Shown one piece after another: positions 23,292 through 32,958 of a stretch of DNA of 64,000 nucleotides. The stretch spans positions 1 through 64,000 of the forward strand of contig MU616565.1 of the NCBI GenBank assembly GCA_025201705.1. The letters run 5' to 3'. How positions within the stretch are numbered: position 1 is the stretch's first letter; every line of letters begins with the position of its first letter. This stretch comes from Dissophora ornata. Its lineage: Eukaryota > Mortierellomycota > Mortierellomycetes > Mortierellales > Mortierellaceae. Made by a program: the position numbers and the translations under genes. Below the pieces are notes generated by a model, which saw only the letters and a program-made list of their open reading frames with translations, did no database searches and had not been told where the DNA came from.

Positions 23292-25526
23292 ATGTTCAAG
23301 AAACCTGTCGCCTCCCTCAAGTCGTTCTCGCCTCTCCGGTCGAGCGACAGGAGGCGTCTCCGCGACGAAATTCTCGCAAGCTTCCCGGTCCTGAAAGATA
23401 TGGAGCCTATCAATGACATCCCCATTAACACCATCATCGCGCCTGACGGTCTCCAGTCTGCAAAGTTCACGTCCTACATCGACGAGCCCGGCACTCTCTA
23501 CAACGATGCTGACGGCACGCCTCTGTGGTTCAAGATCAGCAGCAGCAAGAAGAACTCTATGATCTTACCTACAGGCATGAAACACAAAAAAGCGCCTTCA
23601 CCCTGCAATGACAAGCTCAGCGCCATGATCTAACACGCGGCACGTGTCTCTTTGCCATCAATCGATAGTCTACACTCTCTGGAAGTTTCCAAACCTGATC
23701 CCTGCCTTGACAACGTGGAATCCTGTCGTGGACAAGCTCCGTAATGGTGCCGATCTTATGATCCCTGGCGTGATCACAGCCAACGACACCAAAGTGCCCG
23801 ATCTGGAAGAAGGCGCACCTGTCGCCATTCTTGCTCGTGGGAACAAGTATCCGCTCGGAGTCGGGACTATGGCTGCCTCTGGCCGAGAGATCACTGCGTC
23901 CCGCGGGAGCGTACCCCCCAAAGGAAAGGCCGTCCATATCTTGCACGTACATCAGGATCAGCTCTGGGCCATGGGCAGCAAACTAGAGTTTCCTGAAGAT
24001 TGGTCAGAGGGGCCCAAGGTACCGCTAGACGACGAATACGAGTCGAGCGATGACGAAGATGCAGATGAGGCGAAGGACTTGACAAAGGATTTGGCGGATG
24101 TCGTGATCAGTGATTCAAAGGGCAAGGCGCCAGTCCGAGATGAGGAACTTATTCACACGGATGAAGGGCACGAAAACGATGTCTCTGATACCAAAGTGGA
24201 GCAACCTGAAGGGCCAGCAGAGGAGGCGATCGTCCTTTCAACAGACGAGGTCGACAAATATTTGCAAGAAGCACTCTTGCAGGTTTTGAAGTTCAAGATC
24301 ACGGAGGCTACTTCGAAGGAGCTGCTGCCGTTGAATGCATCGACTTTGTATTCGTCTTACGTGCTCCCCAACCGTGCTCCCGGAAGAGCCGCTGAGGCGG
24401 ATATCAAAAAGTCGAGCTGGAAAAAGATGGCGAAGTGGCTCAAAGCTGTGGAGAAACAAGATCTGATCAAGTGCAAGGAGATCAAAGGAGAGCTCGTTCT
24501 CCACAGTGTCAATTGGAAACACCCTCAGTACGTTATCTCTCTTCTCTTTTATCTCAGCCATGTCCATACTTGGTTTTATGCATTGACCTCTTCATATCCG
24601 GTGTGTCTGTCTGTAGACTGGTTGGATTTCGAGGCCACAAGACCGTGGAGCAACAAGCGAAGCGCCTGGCCAAGATCGAGGCGGAGAGCTCGCAAGTGAA
24701 CTCGGAAGCCAAGATCCTGGAAGTTTTGGAGGCTTACCGACCCAACAATGTCTCTGCGTGCTTATTTGAGGCCACAGGTCGGTCTAAGGATGGATATTAC
24801 ACGCACCATGAACTGCGGGGTGTTCTTACAGATTACATCAAGGAGAAGCAGCTGACAGATCCAAAGAACCAAAGGATGATTCGACTGGATGAGGTCTTGA
24901 CGGAAGCTCTCCATAAGACGGGGGAACCAGCGGATCGAGTACAAAAGGATAAAGCCAGTGAGAGGTGAGTCTCGGATTTGATGCTGCTTTCTCCGGACAA
25001 GTTCTACGCAGACATTTTATTAATGTGTTTTTTGTGCGGATCAAATTCATTCGACGTATTAGACTGGCCAACAATATGGTGCTGCACCATTTTATTGGCT
25101 ATAGAGGGCAGCAGCCTCGGTTTGTCAGGGGCGCCGTCAAGCCGGTACTGATCACTCAAGAGATTCGCACGGGGCGAAAGACTGTTACCAAAGTCTCGGG
25201 ATTGGAGCACTTCTTTATCGATGTCGATGCCTTTGGACAGGAGATGCAGGTCATCTGCGCTGGCAGTGTTGCGAGTAAGTTTTCGCTGTGTGTTTGCACC
25301 AGGTGATCTATGGAAACGCTTGCAGGCGGTCTTGAACATCGAACTGATTCTGTACCCTCGGCTGTCTTCACTAGTTACGCCACTCGTCGGAGCATCGCCG
25401 AAACTGAACCTGCGGGAGGTTATGGTGCAAGGCCCACAGTTGAAGAACGTGACAGAAGCGCTGCTGGAGAAGGGTGTGCCCAAAAAGTACATTGAGTTCC
25501 AGGACAAGACAGCAAAGAAGAAGTGA
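23292..25526 (+). CDS. Translation initiation factor eIF2D (ligatin/Tma64)
   Basis: Five exons, 23292-23574, 23669-24527, 24617-24964, 25063-25274 and 25375-25526, give 617 residues. eIF2D delivers tRNA to the ribosomal P site independently of eIF2 and helps recycle 40S subunits. The N-terminal fold contains SDRRRLR and leads across the first junction into PTVYTLWKFPNLIPALTTW and GADLMIPGV, the PUA region. The middle has an acidic linker, then the SWIB-like segment (LYSSYVLPNR, IKKSSWKKMAKWL). The C-terminal SUI1/eIF1 domain has GRKTVTKVSGLE and ends in a lysine tail. The first intron (23575-23668) begins GC rather than GT; no GT donor nearby keeps the conserved PTVYTLW junction in frame. Confidence 0.93.
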
Positions 25527-25819
25527 AGGTGCACATGTACAGTACATAGTAGGGGGAAGAAAAAGATCATCGCCTCAAGTGCTACAAGTGCAAACAATAC
25601 CAGTCTTTACAATGTTGTCATCCATCTACTTTTTTCTCCTGCTGTTGAACGTGATGAACACTTGCCATAGATCGTTCAATACTGTGATGTTGTGTTGTTG
25701 AGCTCGAGGGGATCGGCTTGCTTCTTCTTGATGCTCGATTTATTTGGCACAAATAACTTTTATTGTATTTTTCGATCTTCAGCTCGCCTCCAAAATGTCT
25801 ACTACACATGTCGCGTGTT

Positions 25820-26696
25820 TTATGCGGTCTCCGAGAGGTGGACCAAAACCTTCTCCAAGTCGAAGTTGGGGCTCTCGGGATCGGTGACGACACCTGAAAA
25901 TAAGAGATATGAAACAACATATCAGTTGAATTGCTTAATAATACCCAAGTGCATTTGAGAGTGATACCAGATCTCAAATATCCGTTTGCTTTGCTTGATA
26001 AAGCATAATCACACTGAAAGCAAGTTTGATCCTTACCTCCACTGGGGGTGTTCATCTTGACCCACTCAGCCTTAGCCTGTGCAATCAGACGGTCGCGGTT
26101 CTCGGCCTTAAGCTTCTCAGCGCGGTTGTGCTCCAGGGCAGTCAAAGAGTTGTGGTGAACATAGCCATAGACGAGACCGGCAGCCAAGGCGGTCCAACGG
26201 GCGACCTACAAGTAGGAGTATCCACGATTTTAAGTTAGAAAAGAGATGTCAATATAAAAACATTAAAACATCATCAGGTGCGCCTTTGCAAGAAGGGCAG
26301 TTCCCGATGCTGGATAGTGCGATGTTATCTCAACAAAGTGGAAGCATCTCTCAAGGACACAGATTGGTCTATTATGTATCCGTGCGTCTATCCTTGAGGT
26401 ACGCCTCACTAGAAGGGTGACGAGAACAGTGTCCGTATATGAAGTGCTCCGAGTATATGGAATGCAAAGAAAATAGTCCCATTGACACACGGTTCAGTCG
26501 AGAATGCTGGGGGCAAACATCAACTACTCCTGTTAGGTGGTCGCGATTGAAGAGTCGAGTCCCATGGCATTTCCGTGCGCCGTTCCTGAAATCAAGAACT
26601 TGGCGGGGAGCAAACAACAGATTTCACCGGTGGCTATGGACCCAGTGGGTTGCTATGACATACGTTGCGGACAGGGTTAACAGCAGGGGCGGCCAT
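25820..26696 (-). CDS. Mitochondrial F1Fo-ATP synthase subunit e
   Basis: Three exons, 26664-26696, 26037-26205 and 25820-25893, encode 91 residues, close to the ~90-96 of the family. Subunit e (Atp21/Tim11 in yeast) is an inner-membrane protein that supports dimerisation of ATP synthase and cristae shape. The single hydrophobic helix includes the GxxxG dimer motif in GLVYGYV, followed by the charged helix HNRAEKLKAENRDRL and the conserved WVK segment. The first exon codes for only 11 residues, and the first intron is long for this window (458 nt). Confidence 0.85.
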
Positions 26697-27030
26697 GGTA
26701 TAATGTTATACAACTACGGAGAGAGGAGAGAGGGGTCGGTTGAATGGTAGAGGAAGATGGACATTCAGCGGGACTCTCTCGAGATCTGTTTTCCGGAAGC
26801 ACAGAGACTGGGAGGGAGGGAACATTTCACGTGATATCAGCATATTCACCGAAGATGCAATGTTCGCATGCACTGAATAAAGTGCCTAATCTCTTAAGGA
26901 GTAGAAGTTAGCTGACAATAAACGGTTTATTTATTTGCGGTGACTGCCTCTTTTTCTTTTTTTTCTGGTGTGTGCATGCCTCGCACAAAGTAGCCCAACT
27001 ACACATTGTCCTCATTCACACAACCGAACC
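26697..27030. promoter_or_regulatory. Divergent promoter region, ATP synthase e and CCDC137-like gene
   Basis: The 334 nt separate two divergent start codons. A T-rich stretch at 26950-26970 lies about 65 nt before the plus-strand ATG. No specific element could be named. Confidence 0.45.
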
Positions 27031-28089
27031 ATGGGTCACAAAAGAAAGAAATTCTCTGAGAGGGTAGCAGACCGTACTTCCAAAGGGTAAATTGCACAAC
27101 TTCAACTTCACATTGTTTTAAGCCCTTTTTTTAGCCCACAAAGAGACTAACCTATAATATCTGGTGCTCTGAAGATTTGACGAGTCGCCTTTCAAAAATG
27201 CCACTACAGATACGCCAAAAGGATTCGCAAGGATCATGTTTAAGAAGGAGTCACTGGAAAAGAAATCAAATGAGCAGAGGCACGGAGGAGGATCGTCTGA
27301 AGATTTCGGCCGAAGCAAAGACGGCAAAAAGAAAAATAATGGCAAGGACAACAAAAACAATAGTAAAAACGGCGATAAAAAGTCTGCAGCAGATGAGCTG
27401 AGAATTATGCCTGGTGAGAGGATGGGAGCGTTTTCCCGTCGTGTCGACGATCATATGCGGGACAAATTGTTGAAGGCATCAAAGAGCCACACCGCAACCA
27501 CTAGCAAAAAGAAGAAGTATGTTGACATTTTCAAGCGTCTACGTATCTTTTTTTTAGACCGGTTGAAACGAGAGAAGACAATATGGCTAACCAACTCCGT
27601 TCTGCCTTTTCTACCAGATACTTTGAGAAGCTGAAGGATAAGGAAAAGGCCAAGAAATTGAAGGTTCAGGAGGAAAAGGCATACCAGGAATTTGAAACGA
27701 TCCATGATAAGATACACTTGAACGATGTCGCGGAAGCACCACCATCGCTGACAGCAGTACCCAAGAAGCGCAGGAATGACGAATTTATGGTGAGCAGAAA
27801 GTGGAAGAATACCCCCGGAGAGGAAGACTATGATGATGTACTCGCTGAGGTCGACGCAAAGGACAAGAAGCGGAAACTGGGCAAGGGTGAAGATGAGGCG
27901 GCAGCAGGGTCCAAGAGATTAAGGCTGAAGAACCTTACACCTGCTGGCAGACGTATCATGGAGGAGGAGCGGAAACATGCAATCGACAATTACAGATTGA
28001 TGAAGGCACGGAAGGACCTTGGGAAGAAACCGGGGCATGACCTTGACGCCGAAGCAGATGATGCAGAGGCAGCCGCCGCAGGGTACTAA
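27031..28089 (+). CDS. CCDC137-family nuclear/nucleolar protein
   Basis: Three exons, 27031-27086, 27175-27516 and 27558-28089, give 309 residues, very rich in Lys and charged amino acids. Segments shared with the CCDC137 family are DTPKGFARIM, the MPGERMGAFSRRVDD block, a basic coiled region (KLKDKEKAKKLKVQEEK), and the VAEAPPSLTAVPKK block. The family is nuclear to nucleolar and poorly characterised; a link to ribosome or chromosome periphery functions is inferred. Exon 1 codes for only 18 residues. Both introns are short (88 and 41 nt); the second is one of the shortest here. Confidence 0.65.
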
Positions 28090-28172
28090 TCCCAGGGAAA
28101 CTGCAATAAATAGACAAAAGATAAAATATGCATGTCGTTTTTATTGTCTATGGTGTGAATGCTGGGCACTGT
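28090..28172. other. Convergent 3' junction, 83 nt
   Basis: Only 83 nt separate the stop codons of the CCDC137-like and EF-P genes. The 3' UTRs therefore almost certainly overlap, and antisense transcript ends are likely. Confidence 0.6.
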
Positions 28173-29280
28173 TCATGCCCGACGGACATATTTTCCAGTC
28201 TCTGTATCGACGACGACTCTGTCGCCGAGGTTCACAAAGTCGGGCACTTGGACTTTGATTCCATTCTCGAGGTCTGCGTTCTTGTACACAGTGCCTTTGT
28301 TCGCCTGTGCAGCTGAGGGGTGGGCCTCTTTGACCACATACACAGCCTGCGTTGGTAATTTAATCGAGATGGGCTTTCCGGGGACTTCAGGGTCCGGCTG
28401 GAACATGGACAGTTGAACAATCATGTCTGGCTGAAGCATCAGGATTTGCTTGTCTAGACGTGGCGAAAGGGCGAAGCAGTATTGTGAGGAAGAATGGTAG
28501 CATATGTAGTGGATCTAAAAACTTCTACTGGCATTGTCTCACGCCTCGTTCTGTGATTGACAAATGCTGTTGAGCAATTTACCCTCGAGAACGTCTTCTG
28601 GGACCTCGTACATCTCGAAGGATTCGGGGTCCATGAGATGGAGTTGTCTATCGTTCTTGTACAGATACTGGCATTTGTGATCTTCCAGTTCGGTCACTTC
28701 GACCATGTCTCCAGATCTGAATCGCTCCGTGTGCTTGGTGCCTGATAGAAGGTCTTGCACTTCAAGCTGGCAACAGAGTTATAGAAAGCGGTCAAAATCC
28801 ATCATGCCCTGCCTAGCCTATGAGATCCATGCCTGTCTCTAGCCTCACCTTGATTGTGGAAGTGCCACGACCCATCTAGGTTGGTCAATTGCGCATAGGA
28901 GAAGGTGAGCGATCTGTCGTGCAGGTGATCTGGGCGAAATATGCATAGTGTGTAGACATACGCACCACAGAAGTCTCTCGCTTGAGAACAATGGAAAGCG
29001 TGTTATTGATTTCGACGACAAATCCCTTACGGACTTGGAGGACATTCGTCTTGAACCCACGCTCTTGATCCAGTGCCAGTGCTCTGTAGACCGCGAGGGC
29101 CGGTCGCTATTTTACAAAGGTAGATATGGTGGGTCAGATTCCCCGGTATTACAGTCAGTCCTTACGTCGACCGCCGCCCCATAAAATAGCTTTGCATACG
29201 TGAGGCGCCAAAGGCGTACGAGGGACACAGGCCCTGATGGCCCTCCCGAGAATTGCTGAGTGCTGCATCGATGATCGCAT
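28173..29280 (-). CDS. Mitochondrial elongation factor P-like protein
   Basis: Five exons, 29166-29280, 28966-29063, 28849-28875, 28583-28766 and 28173-28453, give 234 residues. EF-P is the bacterial counterpart of eIF5A and relieves ribosome stalling at proline stretches. The first ~38 residues (MRSSMQHSAILGRAIR...) are basic and hydroxylated with no acids, as in a mitochondrial presequence. KTNVLQVRKGFVVE, IVLKRETSV, TSTIK, DLLSGTKHTERFRSGD and the C-terminal OB region (NKGTVYKNADLENGIKVQVPDFVNLGD) match EF-P domains I to III. The modification loop reads MGRG instead of PGKG, placing Arg at the modified position. The third exon is only 27 nt. The intron 1 acceptor was chosen to join Gly/Arg sequence to QRGFKTN. 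Confidence 0.85.
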
Positions 29281-29601
29281 GGTTACTTTGCTGCTTCTGT
29301 TGGTCCAGGAGTTCGGGAGCTGATTCAAAAAAAAACAATTCCCGCGTTTTCTCGTAATCTGCACCCAGCCATTGGGCCAAGTGACGCAAACACTGGTGCA
29401 GTACTGTGGCAGCATATTACAAAAGTTGAGCACTGAAGTGTTTTTGGTTCTTCTCCACACAATCAAGCGTTCACGAAAAAGCGCCTCCACGTTCTCATCT
29501 GTCCATTGAGTAACCATCACGACAACACCGCCAACTGCAGCTACCACATCAGGAACAACACAGGCAATCAACTCTTAATCATAATTAATAACAAAAATAC
29601 C
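29281..29601. promoter_or_regulatory. Divergent promoter region, EF-P and PUF60
   Basis: This 321-nt gap lies between divergent start codons. The frame upstream of the EF-P ATG stays open to 29571, so an N-terminal extension cannot be excluded. Near 29578-29600 the plus strand is AT-rich just before the PUF60 start. Confidence 0.45.
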
Positions 29602-32412
29602 ATGGAGGAGGGCGAGAACACCAAAACTCTCAAGAGGTCCAACGAGGATCTCGATAGTCAACAGGCAGATCCTGCGGCCACATCATCAGTCGACGACGAC
29701 ATCTCCGCCAAGAAACAACGCGTAGATCAGGATGACAGTGCAGTTGAAGACGACGATGACGCGGTCAAGGAGAGCAATGCAGAGGACGATGCATCACAAC
29801 AAGGTACACGCCGTTCACTTGCAGCGAGGATCGGTCCTGATCACTTGCTTTTTTTGGCCTAGTCTAACGCCCACCGCACTCGTATGTAGGCACAACAGAA
29901 GTTCCAACAGAGCCAAAGGATCCCAAAACTGGACTGACAGTGTCTCAATCGCAAGCCTTGGAGAAAGCAAGACAGTTTGCACAGGAGATCCAAGAACAGG
30001 TACAGCACACTGCACACGCGGCGCAGGAAATGGAACAGACGTCGATGGCGCAGCAAAACAACTCTCTTCACCTTTGCTGATGTAGTAAACGTTCTGTTGG
30101 CATCTCCATAGTTGGTAAAGGCAGGTGCTATATCCTCAGCAACCGAGCCTGAGCCTTCACTCGCAATCGCAAACCTGGTTGAGCAACGCAAATCGCTCTG
30201 CAGGGTATATGTCGGATCGATTTCTTTTGAGGCAACCGAGGATGATGTCCGTCAGAAACTAAGCCGGTTTGGATCGATTAAGGAACTTGTGTTGAAAGTC
30301 GACCCAGCAACAGGGAAGCATAGAGGATTTTGTTTTGTGGAATATAAGCTTCCAGAAGCAGCAATTTTGGCAGTCGAGGCTTCAGAGTCAATCGATGTTG
30401 GAGGACGAAATATCAAGATCGGGCGACCAAAGAATTACGATGCGAGCGCTATCAACGATCTGCCTCCACCTCCTGAAGATAGGATCTATGTGGCCAACAT
30501 TGGGTCACTGGTATCTGAATCGGATCTGGGAGGGATCTTTGCGGCGTTTGGCGAGGTCGAGAAGTGCGTGTTGAAGGTAAGGCAGAGGGAAAAGTCAACA
30601 ATGCTGGTTACGGATATCATGATATGTGCACAGCGCACATATGAGAGGGGACAGTAACACGATGGCATTAGCTAAAGTACGCTAATTTAAAACTTTGCCG
30701 TCTTTACGTTCTATGAAGCCGGACCCTGTATCGCGCAAGCACAAGGGATATGGGTAAGCAATCAGTATCGCGTTATCAACGATAGGGATGCCACTGGAAC
30801 ATGAACAGTGAATACAGAGACTCCCCAGGCGACGCCAGCATCATGTCGTCATATAGCCATTTTTGCAGATGCACTCGCTGGCGACAAAAGACCGGATGGC
30901 GCGAATTGTTCTTGCAATAATGACGTGGATTCTCACTCGTTCCATGAACGTGTTATCTCTCTTTGTTCGAACCCGTGCCCTCTGTCTTGGCTTCCTATTC
31001 CTATTCCTGCGACCTTTACTTTCTTTTCCTTTTTTGTCATCCATGTACCTCGCTACTCGTGCATGATTGGATACGCTTGCCACGCGGATGATGACGCCCT
31101 TGGGTTCTCGGTCAACAGGCATCCTGAAAGGCGAAGCATTCGATCCTCAACTCGTCATGGACTCAATTTTCCCATTCAGAAAGTGCCGCACGTCGTGGGC
31201 AGAGCGATCCGATCGCAGCACGGGACAGCCGGTTTGCGTGAACAAACAAAGACAGTTACTGAGACTATGCTAATCGCGGCCCAAGTCTCACCATGTCTAC
31301 GCTATCTCTCTTTTTTTTCCCTCTTCTTTGTCTTTCTATTTCCTTGTTTCCACTCGCTTTACCTTCCAATCAATTGTTTGGCGGCATGACGGAACATTGG
31401 GAGGGTAGACGGGAAATACGATGCTGTAGAGGCCACCGTCTGCATATGTCATGACTTACCGAAACGGAGCTAACACTGCTTCGATGAATAACTTTAGATA
31501 CGTTCAATTCAAATCGGGGACCAACATCGACACATTGGTCGATTCAATGAAAGGCTTTATGCTTCTGGATATGCCCATGGGTGTCTGCAAGGCACTCATC
31601 GGTGGCCCTCTGCCAGACGGTATGGACGCCCTTGACCATATGCCAGCTACAGCAGCTACTGCCTCTTCACCTCAGGCACGGACGGCACCCGCAGCCGCAC
31701 CTGCGTCCTCTGTCAACCCTGCCAGTAAGTACATTGCTTAAGACAAGTCTCTATTGGTTTGATAGAGGTGACAGGTGTAGCACGGACGCTTACCATGAGT
31801 GAACTCTACTTTTTTATCTTTTTTTTGTGAACAGTGATTGCAAGAGCAACAGCTACGGCGGCATCGACAGCACAAAGACTTGTGGCTATGGGTCAGTCAT
31901 CCGGAATGATGAACGGTGACCGGGAATCAGTAGCGTCAGAAGAGAACATGAGTATTAGTGGCAATCAAAGGTATATGGTGATGCAGAGTCTTGCAAGGAG
32001 TGGAGGCATTGTCCCACCGGCTGCGCCAACACCCAAGGAACCTGTGCAGTCATCTGTGGTCCGGCTACAATATAGCGCGACAGCAGCAGATATTGATGAT
32101 CAGCTAGAAGAGGAGTTTAGGGAAGAGTGTAGTAAGTATGGTCCGGTGATCCGAGTCCAGCTCTTGCCTCTTGCTGAAGGACAATTGCGCATCTTTATTC
32201 AATTTGTGTCGCCTATTGGTAAGTTGCCTTCTTCTATCTTCTTTTCCTGAAGGGCTGGAATTTTGGCGTAGATGTTGGATCTAACTCGATTTGGATCATT
32301 GACAGATGCGCGTTCGGCAGCAGCACAGTTGCACGGCCGCCAGTTTGATGGCAAGACGATTCATGCCTCCCTGTATGATGCACAGGAGTATGCCGCGGGA
32401 CATCTTGTCTAA
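29602..32412 (+). CDS. PUF60-like poly(U)-binding splicing factor
   Basis: Seven exons, 29602-29803, 29890-29999, 30112-30576, 30719-30753, 31498-31724, 31835-32218 and 32306-32412, give 509 residues. An acidic N-terminus and a helix (QALEKARQFAQEIQEQ) precede RRM1 (CRVYVGSISF, HRGFCFVEY) and RRM2 (RIYVANIGSL, KHKGYGYVQF). An Ala-rich linker then leads to a C-terminal UHM-type RRM (VVRLQYSA, EEECSKYGPV-like segment, FDGKTIHASLYD). PUF60 works with U2AF at 3' splice sites. Exon 4 is only 35 nt and codes the middle of RRM2. The intron after it (30754-31497, 744 nt) is far longer than any other in the window and also interrupts RRM2. Confidence 0.88.
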
Positions 32413-32958
32413 TTTTATTTTTCCTAAAAGAAAAAAAAGAAAAAAAAAAAGAAAACAGGGTGCGTCTTTTCTCACCACTTCAAAAGGTGTCCACAGGTCC
32501 TCGCCTTCTTTTTATCATGAAATAAATAAGGAGTCTTGACGCGCTGCGCGACGCAAACAGAGCTAAAACAAAGACGCCACCAAAATTAAATAATTGTGCA
32601 TTCACGCTCAGGAAAGTTGTGTTTGCATTAGACATTACTACCAATTACCACTTTTGCTATTACAAAAGAAAGAAACCTGCATGGGTATGAAGACACCCAC
32701 TTAAACATGCAGTCGTGCGATTGGGGTGGCAGTGAAATATTGATTGCCACGATCGTTATGTCTGATTGCTTGATGCTGGTTCTACAGTGGACTGTTCATG
32801 CTTGGACCATAAAACTTGCGTTTGCCTTCCCTTCGGACGCCATCTGCCTATCCAGACTGAGATGAAGAATGTAGTGTATGGAGGGAGGATTTTATTCATT
32901 TTTTTCGTCCGATTGGAGCTAAAAGCGCGTCGCACCAAAGATGACTGATGGGTCATAT
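32413..32958. other. Convergent intergenic region
   Basis: This region lies between the PUF60 stop and the stop of the unrecognised gene. It includes an A/G-rich run (32426-32455), two AATAAA-like sequences around 32521, and no frame with recognisable coding features. Confidence 0.5.
32521..32526 (+). terminator. Candidate AATAAA polyadenylation signal of PUF60
   Basis: AATAAATAAG lies about 109 nt after the PUF60 stop in a gene-free convergent gap, a typical distance for a poly(A) signal. Sequence alone cannot confirm use. Confidence 0.35.

Noticed and set aside
28520..28582. Longer EF-P exon 4 with a donor near 28535
   Set aside because: The phase does not match the next exon. The GTAAAT donor at 28582 gives VPEDVLEDKQ, which fits EF-P.
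29064..29110. Alternative EF-P exon 2 start at the AATAG near 29108
   Set aside because: The frame is open there, but the phase does not match the GTAAGG donor at 29165. The GATCAAG acceptor keeps phase and gives QRGFKTN.
30955..30980. tRNA-like B-box (GTTCGAACC) inside the PUF60 long intron
   Set aside because: The flanking bases do not pair into a T-arm, and no A-box or acceptor stem is found at the right distance.
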